Positions 1 through 10,013 of a stretch of DNA of 64,000 bases are shown in pieces. Position 1 is the stretch's first letter, and each line of letters starts with the position of its first letter. The translations under genes and the position numbers were made by a program. This DNA comes from Icerya purchasi (lineage: Eukaryota > Arthropoda > Insecta > Hemiptera > Monophlebidae): positions 105,622,393 to 105,686,392 of the forward strand of contig CM077115.1 of assembly GCA_039619475.1 (NCBI GenBank), read 5' to 3'. Below the pieces are notes generated by a model. The model was given only the letters and a program-made list of their open reading frames with translations. It was not told where the DNA came from and ran no database searches.

Positions 1-1099
1 ACTTTCCAAAAAAATTTGAAAAAGTTTGATACAATTTTAACGAGTCAAATATTTTAAAAAAATTTTTGATGCCTTCTGTTGATCTATCTGTAAAAAACAG
101 GATTGGATTTCATGAAATTTGACGAATTAGTGAATGATTTTAGATGTACGACAATATCATGTTCTAGGGATTTCTGAAAAAAGCAGAAAAACATTTTATT
201 GAAAAAGTCAATTATGAATTTGTATAGAAAGAAATTAATTTTGCTATTAAAACAAGCTTGACGTGAAGTAAAAAGAAAAAGGAAAAAAACGTTTGATAAA
301 TTGGCTTAATATGGAGAAACAATCTGCAAACTTTGGACGAATATAAATGAATTATAGATATTGTTTCAAGTAGCGTACAAATACAAACAACATGTTAATA
401 GAGAAATTTACGAAACATTCGCGCTATTAGGTCTTAAAAATTTCAACGGAATTAATGAAAACATGTTAGCTGAGAACGTTTCTAAGAAACTGAACGGTTT
501 CTTCTGAAGTTCGATAGTGAAGTAACTCCTGAAAACTTCTATTTACAGTGGCTTCACTTTACCAGAAACTGAGATCAATTTAGGAGAAGTGAAAAAAAGT
601 CTCTTAAAAGAAACGGACTGTGTATCAAATTTAGAATAAGATAACGAAAACAAAACGAACGCAGATTCTAAAAAAATCTTTGTGTCCAACGTAAGTAAAA
701 AAAACTAATTCCAGCATCGTCACAACGTAAAAATTTTTTGTAGGCTGCCTTACTTTTTTGTCTTAGAAAATTATAATTTTGATTTCTACTGCGTATTAGA
801 CTTGGCCTACTCGTAAAAGCGTGTTTTCAATCAGTAACGAAAGCAGCTTGCGAACAATGTTTTATTTTAAATTAAAATACATACAAAATTGTTTAACAAA
901 GTAGAATGTCACAAGATTTATATTGAGTAGTTCCATATTAACGAATTCCGAATGTGATATTTTATACAGCATTTACAGAATGGTATTATAAATGTATTGG
1001 AGCAGATTTGTTAAAAAATAATCCATTATCATAAGTTTACCTAATCGCAATTTAAATATTTGATGATGTTCTGTAAAAAATTTAGTGTTAAGATTACAT

Positions 1100-1286
1100 T
1101 CATTTTTTTTTTTTTTGCAGTTGAAATTTACTATCATAGCCGTTTTGATTGTTTCTTCTGTGTAACATGAATTTTGAAATTGAACAAGTTCCTCTAAGTA
1201 CTTACAGAGTTCTTCACTACTTACCGATTTTCCCAAAAAAGTTTTAAGTTACCGTTTGAGTTCATCAAGTGTAAGTTTTCAATCTA
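1100..1286 (-). CDS. candidate exon of an unrecognised protein
   Basis: On the - strand a plausible acceptor (AATTTTAG at about 1287-1294) is followed by an open stretch beginning IENLHLMNSNGNLKTFLGKS. A strong donor-like GTAAGT follows within the same stretch, and the frame also stays open past it (SSEELCKYLEELVQFQ). It sits directly downstream of the other candidate on the same strand, so the two could be neighbouring exons, but I could not find a phase-consistent chain of three exons. No family is recognised. Treat as a hypothesis. Confidence 0.2.
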
Positions 1287-1485
1287 AAATTATTACTTTT
1301 TTTTTTTTAGCTAAAAGAAATTGAATGAACATTTCAGAAGGAAAAATGTGGAAGGGAGATGTTCTTTCAAAAAATGCTGCATATAGCGCCGTCAGTTTTG
1401 CGCTTTGTTTGATAAAATTTAAACGTTCCATCCATCTCTGATAAGAATCACGCCGCAACATAACAGAAGGTAACTCTGAGTCAAC
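1279..1485 (-). CDS. candidate exon of an unrecognised protein
   Basis: Read on the - strand, the stretch stays open from just after a stop near 1488 to a stop at about 1279. It gives a mixed-composition peptide (it includes SYQRWMERLNFIKQSAKLTA) that ends in a lysine run from a poly-A tract. Unlike most chance ORFs here it is not dominated by F, I, K, N and Y. I do not recognise a family. The 3' boundary runs into an A/T homopolymer, so a splice donor is not evident. It may be an exon of a gene whose other exons are outside the window or disrupted by the nearby transposon, an old transposon relic, or chance. Confidence 0.22.
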   Translation of the reverse strand, partial: VDSELPSVMLRRDSYQRWMERLNFIKQSAKLTALYAAFFERTSPFHIFPSEMFIQFLLAKKKKVIILD

Positions 1486-1704
1486 AGTGTATCATTATAG
1501 GAAAACAATTAATAAAAAATCATAAGATGACGTAGATTGGCATTATGTACAAAAATAAGAATGAAATACATCTCGAATTCCTTCCAAAGAAAAACATTTA
1601 AGATCTGACTTCGCTCTTTTATTCCAAGGAAAAGTATACTATGCTTTCTTGTTGTTCAAAGAAAGATGAAATTATTTTATATTTTCATCGATTCACTTCA
1701 ATAT

Positions 1705-1712
1705 GCTATTAA
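1705..1712. repeat. left 8-bp target-site duplication of the hAT element
   Basis: GCTATTAA lies immediately before the left end of the hAT element and is repeated exactly at 6328-6335. An 8-bp duplication is the hallmark of hAT transposition. Confidence 0.9.
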
Positions 1713-1830
1713 CAGTGGCGTAGCGTGGGGGGTGCCGAGGGGGCCATGGCCCCGGGCGGCATACGAAAAGGGGCGGCGGTGAGCACCGTGATTTTTTAAT
1801 TCAAAAATCAAAAAAAAATCGATATATGCA

Positions 1831-1848
1831 TATATATATATATATATA
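1831..1848. repeat. (TA)n microsatellite
   Basis: A run of about nine TA units in the left subterminal region of the hAT element. Confidence 0.9.
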
Positions 1849-3446
1849 AAAATGAAACGGCGTATGTTTATGGCCGCAAAACCTGAAAAGTAGTGGATGG
1901 ATTGACTTGAAATTTTTACACAACATTACATTTCTATATATGTAAGAGTGTTTGTATAATTTCTTTATCCCTAAATTTCTCCGGAAACGAAAAATTCTAA
2001 GCGTTTTAAGGGACGCGATCTATGATTTGTTTTCGGCATTATAGTGAAGAATTTCAGAAAAACGTATTGTGGCTGTATATGCAGGAGACTCTGTAATTGC
2101 ATAAGCGTGTGTAAATTAAGTAAGCGGCGACAATTTACAATCAATGATGAGATGAGTAACGGAGAATATATATTGATGGGAGAGAGAGAAAGTGTGCAAA
2201 AACAGTTTCGTTGAAAGGAACCGATCATCATCGTTGAGCTGCTAGAAAAAAAAAAAAATGTTTTTTATGACACTGTTCGTGATTTTGATGCGTAGAGTGC
2301 AGACAGGCAGGGTAATCGCCGCTCTGAATAACATTAAGATTTTTCTAGAAACATCGTCGGTATTCGGTTAGAGATAGTCGTGAGAGACATGATTTTATAA
2401 AGACCGGCAGTGCTTCGAGAAAATCGACGAGATGACGAGTGTAATAAACTGAAGTTAGATTTACGATACCACGTGTTTGATTACGAGATTTTATTTTACA
2501 TACATACTTATTTCATCCAATATTATAGAATTTAACGGGTGTAAAGTACCGAAGTTTTTCTTGTGTAGATATTATAGAAATTGTTACTATTTCATCTCTC
2601 ACCGTTCTTCATTTTCCTTTCGTTCGCCTAATAGGTAAGTAATTAAGTTCAATTAAATTTATTTAAATCGATAAGTAAGTGCTTCCTTGTCAAATTTTAT
2701 TTGTAAAGGTGATATTTCTGTACAAATGCACAAAAATAGTTGGTCAAATATTATACAAGTTGTAACTATTCATTTTCCGATATGTATAGCAGTTTTTATG
2801 TACAAAAATGAACAATAAATAACAATTTGTAACATTGTCAAACATGGCTTCTATGTGACGATGATCCCAACTCGACGCCATTTTAGAAACACTAACCTAA
2901 TTCTATACAAATTGCATCTCTATCGCACAAGCTTATGCGTTAGAACTGGACCACAGCCGTCTAGCTTTACCAAGCTGCATTTACTGGTTTCGAGACGATT
3001 TAATTAGAATATTTTTGCAAAAACCATAAACAGGTGGGTTTTTATGTATTAGGAGTGAAAACTATTTGTTTTAGGTGCTTGCGCTTTAATCTTTTCTTTA
3101 CGATGTGATAAAAGTTTTCTATTTTTGAACGTACTATGGCGACTAGGAATTATAAGATTGCTATTAAGTGAAATTAAAAGTATTTTTGTACACAAAAACG
3201 AAAACAAATGCTGTAATTTTAATGATTAAGTATTGCTTACGATTTTTTTTTGCTCTACTTTTAATTTGCAGCACATTCTGAAGGCTTAGAATTATATTTT
3301 ACGTATTTTGTTTACATTTCCAACGATTACGATGTAAAAATCGATAGTATTCTTATTGCTTTACATTCTGCTATAAACTGAAATCAAACATTTTTTAAGG
3401 TTATGCGATATTTTTGAGTCATGTTACATTTAACATATTCAAACCA

Positions 3447-3497
3447 CAGACGGATTAAGGATTTACAGGGCGCGGGACTAATCTTGAATAAGGGGCC
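3447..3497 (+). repeat. second hAT-like terminus inside the element
   Basis: The sequence beginning CAGACGGATTAAGGATTTAC, followed by GGCGCGGG and, some 20 bases on, GGGGCCTCC, resembles the ends of other hAT families, which often start CAG-GCGGATTAAGG and continue into GGGGCC. No matching right end or target duplication was found. It may be a relic of an older insertion into the 5' part of the 1713-6327 element, or a recombined left end. Confidence 0.35.
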
Positions 3498-3646
3498 TCC
3501 TTCGAAAAAAAAAATAGTAAAAAAAGCTCATTATCATACACGTGCAATACATCGGCAGTAAAAGTTTGCCAGAAAATTGTTTTTTTTTTATATATATATA
3601 TAAATAATTTTTTTTTTTTTCTTTTGTAGCACATCTCTAACTAAAT

Positions 3647-6176
3647 ATGAAAAGGACAAAAGAAAGTGGAGCATATTATCGGAATAAGAAGAAAGAAAAG
3701 GAGGAGAATATCAAGAAGAATGAAGGAGCTATATTGAAGTTTGTGAAACTTTCGGAGACGCCAGAGTCTACGCCAGCTTCGCTAGAGTCTACGGCAGGAC
3801 CTTCAAGTGTGAGTTCTTCAGAGATTAGTGTTGTTCGAATCCAAGAAGTAGCTCAAATAGAACAAATAGCCGATACTGACGACTTGCAACCTTTGATTGA
3901 TAGTACGAATTTGTCAGATTCAAATAGTTCTGCTGTGATTGCTGAAATTCCGACACCCAAACAAAATATTGATTTCAGCGACATTTGGAAATGGCCTGAA
4001 AGTATAGATTCAAACATAAGGTTGCTATTGATACAGAGAGGTGGTCCTGAAATTGTTCAACACATGAATACAGAGTTCTCTGAAGAGCCAACAGTATCAC
4101 CCACGGTTCAGTCAGACATGGACTCTACAACATCAAAAGTATTATCGACGAGACGGTTGACTAGAGATTGGTTTTACTGGATATTGCCAAACGGCGAAAA
4201 AGTTTTACGCTCTTGGATGGCATATTCTCCTTCGAAAGCTTCATTGTTTTGCTTCTGTTGTCGTTTATTTGAAAATGCCAATCCATCAAATGCGTCGAAA
4301 TTTTACTCCACCGACGGATTTAATACTTGGTGGAAATTAAATCCCAAGGTGGCTAATCATGAATTAAGTGCTCAACATAACGGAAAATTTTGCAAATGGA
4401 AGGAGTTGGAAAAGAGACTTCGAAAAGAACAAACAATTGATAAAAAGAAACAAGAAATATTGGCAAAGGAAACCAAAAAATGGCATGAAATTCTGATAAG
4501 AATGTTTGATATTATACAATTTCTGGCAAAACAAAATTTGGTGTTACGTGGCCACAGGGAAGATGACATAAGTACTGACAGAGGAAACTTTTTAGAATTG
4601 GTGCATCTTCTAGCAAAGTACGATCCTCAGAGAGCATTTAGTAAGGATAAAAATAGGCCAAAACATTTCTCTCACTTATATGTCACCTCAAATTCAAAAT
4701 GAGTTCATAGAAATTTTCGGAAAAAAAGTTCGCCAAGTAATTATAGCTCGTGTCCAAAAGGCTAAATATTATTCCGTGATCTTTGACAGAACCCCGGATA
4801 TTTCCCACAAAGATCAAACAAGCCAAGTATTACGATATGTGATAATTGAAAACCAGAAAATTAGAGTAGAAGAATCTTTTATAGATTTCATCGAAACGAA
4901 AACCAAAACTGCAGAAGGTATAAGTGACACGATAGTAAGCAAACTTAAGACTGATGGGCTCGACATCATGAACTGTAGAGGGCAAGCTTACGATAATGCT
5001 ACCACGATGGCTGGATGCCACACAGGTGTGCAACAGCGGATAAAGGATATCAATCCCAATGCCGAATTTGTTCCTTGCTCAAACCATTCACTAAACCTAG
5101 TTTGCCTACATGCAGCTTCAGAGGAGGTAAATTCGATGACTTTCTTTGGTACGCTAAGAACGCTGCTACGCTTTTTTTTTCTACGTCGACACATCGGTGG
5201 GAAGTTCTTCTTTCAGCCACAAGAAAAAGTTTGAAGAGGGTTCAGGACACACGTTGGAGCGCTAGAGGTGATTCTGTAAATTCCATTAGACATCATTACA
5301 AAGAAACTTTAACTGCACTGGAAAAACTGATGGAAATGAAAAAAAGCTTGAACACACGGACAGATGCAGGAAGCTTATTAGTCGCTACGCAATCATATTC
5401 GTTTTTATGTTACTTAGGCTTCTGGCAACCGGTACTGTGTGAAGTAAATGATGCTCAAAATAATTTTCAAACAGAGGGACTAAATATGCATCAATGTGCT
5501 CAGAAAATAAGTGCTTTACAGACTGCATTGGAAGAAAAGCGAGAGGAATACGTGGATGACGCTTTAAGATATTACCAAAAGTTTATGTGAAAAGCTTGAA
5601 ATTTCTTTTGAACCCTCAAGACGAATCAGGAGGAAGCATATATTTGGCGACGGAAGTAAAGGTGTTGAGATATCGTTCAAAGATGACTTGAGGCGAACAA
5701 TGTTTTCTTCAATAGACGGAGTAATTGCTGAAATTCGAGAAAGACTCCAACAGCTGCAGAATCTAGCGCAAAAATATGATTTTTTAAGACCTGTAGTGAT
5801 ATTGAGCGTGGACGAACTTAACTTACATCAAGCTCCTCCAGACATTAATAAAGAACAATTTCAACTTGAGCGCATACGTTTACGAGCTTTCGTAGCTACA
5901 ACAGACCCAGATTGTAAAAAAGAGCCCATTAAGTCTGGCTCTCTAGGTTTATTAAAATATATTATCGAGTCCAAACTTGAAGATGGCTTACCAAACATTG
6001 TCATAATGCTGAGAATTTTTTTAACATCTGCCATCAGTAATGCCAGTTGCGAGAGAAGCTTCTCTAAACTAAAGTTAATCAAAAATTATCTCAGATCGAC
6101 TATGTCCACGTTGAGGCTATCAAATTTAGCTATTCTGACATTGATATTGATAATTGTAAAAAAGATTTTGCTATGA
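3647..6176 (+). pseudogene. hAT transposase (TTF zinc finger, ZMYM1-like), frameshifted
   Basis: This encodes the enzyme that cuts and moves the surrounding hAT element. Fragment 1 (3647-about 4680) has a charged N-terminus and a TTF-type zinc-finger region (DWFYWILPNGEKVLRSWMAY, then a CFCCRLF motif, then conserved W and H residues). Fragment 2 (about 4680-5172) has the first catalytic-region motif (FDRTPDISH) and GQAYDNATTMAG with the next conserved aspartate. Fragment 3 (about 5172-5575) has the STHRWEVLL and TRWSAR motifs. Fragment 4 (about 5575-6176) ends in the hATC dimerisation region with ASCERSFSKLKLIKNYLRS. The reading frame shifts at about 4680, in the T run near 5172, and at about 5575. 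I saw no in-frame stop inside the fragments. The span equals about 843 codons, so the gene is full length. It should be inactive as it stands unless frameshifts reflect sequencing errors. Confidence 0.9.
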
Positions 6177-6327
6177 AAAAAGCACGCAAAATACATTTTT
6201 AATTAATAAAAAAATTTAAAGCTGCTTTATTTGACTTTTACTCATTTATGTGACTAATAATTAATATAGAGGGGGGCGGCAAATTTCCGGTCGGCCCCAG
6301 GCGGCGAAAGCCTACGCTACGCCGCTG

Positions 6328-6335
6328 GCTATTAA
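6328..6335. repeat. right 8-bp target-site duplication of the hAT element
   Basis: GCTATTAA, an exact copy of 1705-1712, directly follows the right terminal inverted repeat. Confidence 0.9.
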
Positions 6336-9300
6336 TGCATATACTGGCGATAATAAGAAATAATAAAACTAAAATAGGCATAAATGTCGTTGATCAATTA
6401 TATGAAGATTTTAATATTACTAGAAATATAAGTAGATGGCCAATAGTTGCATTTTTTGTGACATGCTGAATACATCCGGAACTGTGACATCTTTTGCATA
6501 GTATAAAGCTAATCTTATGGAGACTAGTAATAATTTCAAAAGATGACTTTATTGAGAAATTTTCTTGTGAACTAATTGTAACACTAGATTAAACGTAGAT
6601 TCGTGATTTCTTAATTGCTGAGCATACGCCCTGTTAACATTACAAGCGCCTTACCAGCTTTAGAAAACAGGTCAATAAACTGTATGTCCCAGGCGGTGCT
6701 ACATTTACCTAAAACAAACAGAAATAAATCAACTAGAAAATGTTTTACGGGATGTGTACGTTGAATGTTTTTTGGGGCAAAAATACTAATTTTCATCCTT
6801 TATGTTCTCGATTATTAATTTTTTCTATTTTTCACAATTTGACTTTTTTATCGCTGATGAACATAAATCGATTGAAAAATATCATTTGCTACGTTTTTTG
6901 TTTTTTTTTAATATTCCATGTTATAGCATTTTTTTAGTTTATGCGAATCCTCGGACTATTACAAAAATGAATAAACAGATTCGGATTTTTAAGTAGTTTC
7001 GTTTCATTTACCGCAGAATACAAACTTCCGTGACTATAATATTGCAATATTTACACGACTGACGTGCATAGAAAAGTATTCCAAAACAAAGTTGATTTAG
7101 TATTAATTAGTATACTTATAATAAAAAAAAATAAAACACGAACAAATTTTTGTAAGGTAATCAAACATTTTGTAGCGCAGATTTGTTTTAATTAAAAAAT
7201 CATTTGATGTTATATTTTTAATAATCTGATATCAACTATACTAAAAAGATGCAAATAATAATTAATTCAAAAAATACAGTTTTTTAATTCGTCTTTTAAA
7301 CCGAAATAAATGCGAAAATTTAATTTTGAAACAAAAATCTGACAATTTAGCCCTAACTTGGCTTTATCGAAATATTTTTTTAGTAATATACGATTTCTAC
7401 TTTATCGATTAATTGAATTTAATATTGACTTGGTAACTGAATGAATTGTCAAACGCTTAAGTTGGGAATGTTATTATAAGTTTAAGTTCAGAAGTATTAG
7501 AACGAGTGGTACATCTCGCGAAAAAAAAAAGATAGTTGTAATCGGAATGTTAGTATACATTTCCATATTAATGTAATTTTAATACGTATATTTATTTGTA
7601 GGCAACTAATAACGTTGTTGTAACGTTGTTAGTATAAATCGTTTAAAAAATAATTCAACGTAACTAATGTAATCGAAAATTTTCAATTACCAACTGTGTC
7701 GTCATTGATATGGAGCTAATTGTCTCCGAAGTCGGTGAATTTTTCATGTGAAAACTAATTTTCATGTGTGGTATTTTTTTTAAAAATAGTTTTTGCGATA
7801 AATATAACCATTACTTCGAAAAATACCAGACCATAATTATTTGATTAGATTATATTATTGTATGTTGCATAGCTAAAAAAAAAAAAAAAGGTTGGACAAA
7901 TCAAAATTGTTAAACTTTGAAAACTTTAATATTAGTGTAATAATAAAAAAAGAAAGATCGCGTTATTTATTTCTTATATCTATATAAAAATTGTTTTGTG
8001 TTTTAAAATATGTAATTATAAACTGATTGACATCAGGCTGAATTCGCAGTTTCATAAACGTTTTTTGTTTCTATTAATTTTCGTAGATTTTCTTTGCTAT
8101 ATTCTTATGGAACAGATATCGAATTTTCATTCCTTTTTTTACGTATAAAAGGTCTTAGTTCGTTTTGATTTTTGTGCAATATCTTAATTTTCTATTCAGA
8201 TTTTTATAAATCTTTAAATTATTCTTTTTATGATTACATTTTCAATGTTTTTGTCTTCAATTCTGAACATTACATTACTAGCTTTTTTATATTTATTCGT
8301 TAGTATATTTAACTTTTTGAAAGCGTTGGTTGGTATAGTTATCCGAAAAGTCGAAATTGTAAATTACATCAATTATGCTTTCGAGTATACGAAATTCAAA
8401 AAAAAAAAAAAACCTTTAAAAAAGCGAAATCACTTTTGTTCTTTTAATACGTTGTTGATATTTAGATCACCATCATCATAGTGACGTATTTGTAAATAGT
8501 TTTCAGTTTAATGATTTTTGCAAAAAAGTAAAATTAATAACTATTCCTGATTTTAAAATAGGGTAAGAATGACGAAATCAGCGGAATTTTAAGCAAGTTC
8601 GATCTTTGAATTTTTCTTAATAATCTACGAAATGTGAAAAAAAGTAATTTAGTTTGCAAATGTAATTGGCAGTCGACGAGTCTTAACGTAGAATATATGT
8701 GATAGAAAAATGGAGGAATAAGTTATGATTTTAAAAAAAAAAGAACTGTTTATAGTTTGTGATTGTTTAGATAGATGTATAAAGTATTCTTACTGCATGC
8801 AGGATTTTATAATAAATACGTGTATCCGTCATATTTTAATATATGCCTTAGAAAGTACCTTGATATTCCATATGTTTTCTAGTTTTCTTTATGGTTTACC
8901 AGTACTCTCGAAATATTCAACTTTATCAAATTTGTATTGAATTTTCTCCTTATCGATATAACAACATGATTTTATAGTACTTTTTTCGATAATTTTTTTC
9001 ATTTTTGCTTTTTAATTTTGTAAACTGATCTACATCTAATTTTCAGTTAAATTTGTAACTATTGCAAAATTTCTACAACAAATGCCATATCGTTATCATT
9101 AGTGTATTTAATTGTTTATCATTGTTTAATTTCAATGAAATATCTAATTATTTCTATCGATTTAAAACTTTTTTTTTTTTTTAAATGTATAACACTGTAT
9201 TGAAATCAAATAAAGCATAAATTTTTAATAAAATAGCATAAGATGCGTAATAATCTGATTTTGTATAAAATGAGCATGTATTTTATTTTTTATATTCAGA

Positions 9301-9871
9301 TTTCGCGAGAAAAAATTAATGAATACAAAATGTTGACTGGATAAAAAGTTTGCGTTTGCGTATAATCCATTTAAACTAATTCAAATTTGTAAACGATAAT
9401 AAAGATATGCTTTCAGAAAGTGTATATTAAACGAGAGTACTAATTCTTTCATGATATTAAAGTGAAAAAATTATGAAATTTTCTGGATATCGCGTTACTG
9501 ATCAAAAAAATATATGATAAAAACCTTATTAAAGTATATTTCTTCGTAACTTATTAGATTCGTGATCAGTATATAAAAATCTATTGAATTTTTTATTTTA
9601 ATATAACTAGATGAGTGCAGATGTATTAGTAAAACTCGAAGTAACCTTTACGAAGTTACGGAAAATTTTAAAATTTATGTTTTGCAAATATTAGTTGTTT
9701 CGAAATCCGTTTATTATGGAAAATTATGCCTCGATAATATCTGTAAGAAATTGTCATTTTTAAAACATTATTTTTATTACTGTTTCAAAAACCTTTTAAA
9801 TTAGGGTTCGATTAATTTACGGAATTCTTTCGTTTTCACTAAATAATGCGCCACCTTATTTTTCGTAACAG
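6336..9871. other. AT-rich upstream region of MMADHC
   Basis: There is no recognisable coding sequence in 3.5 kb, only short ORFs rich in F, I, K, L, N and Y of the kind expected by chance in AT-rich DNA. The first MMADHC coding exon begins right after an acceptor-like CAG, so the promoter and a 5' untranslated exon should lie somewhere here. I cannot place them from sequence. Confidence 0.5.
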
Positions 9872-10013
9872 ATGCTGATTCATGATTTTACGAAATGCTT
9901 ACGCAAACTGAACCAAATTGGGTATAATCCAAAATTATTTTACTCGAGACGGAATAATTCAAAATGTGAAAGGGTTTACAAAGTTGTAGGAAAAGTGGAA
10001 ACTTATCGTCAAA
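9872..10013 (+). CDS. MMADHC: MMADHC coding exon 1
   Basis: Encodes residues 1-47 plus the first base of codon 48. The ATG directly follows TTTTTCGTAACAG, an acceptor-like sequence, so an untranslated exon may lie upstream. The N-terminus MLIHDFTKCLRKLNQIGYNP is basic with few acidic residues and could serve as a mitochondrial targeting sequence, which suits a protein with a mitochondrial branch. The chosen donor is CAAA|GTAATT. The frame stays open beyond it into hydrophobic, intron-like sequence. The N-terminus is poorly conserved in the family, so this exon is less certain than the others. Confidence 0.7.

Larger units (their letters stand above)
1..1704. other. AT-rich stretch without an assigned gene
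   Basis: AT-rich sequence left of the hAT insertion. On the - strand two short open stretches (about 1279-1490 and 1100-1290) have a composition more protein-like than their surroundings and are entered separately. Nothing else is recognised: no tRNA, no repeat with clear ends and no long ORF. This segment may be intronic or flanking DNA of a gene that extends left of the window. Confidence 0.5.
1713..6327 (+). mobile_element. hAT DNA transposon, full length, 4.6 kb
   Basis: The left end CAGTGGCGTAGCGTGG and the reverse complement of the right end, CAGCGGCGTAGCGTAG, form a terminal inverted repeat. Both ends continue into GC-rich subterminal sequence with GGGGCC motifs. A perfect 8-bp duplication GCTATTAA flanks the element. 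Inside, on the + strand, is a transposase gene of the TTF-zinc-finger/ZMYM1-like hAT type (3647-6176) that now has three frameshifts. About 1.9 kb of AT-rich, apparently noncoding DNA separates the left end from the coding region. That is long for a hAT and may include later insertions, for example around the second TIR-like motif at 3447. The identical target duplications and the lack of in-frame stops suggest a fairly recent insertion. Confidence 0.9.
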
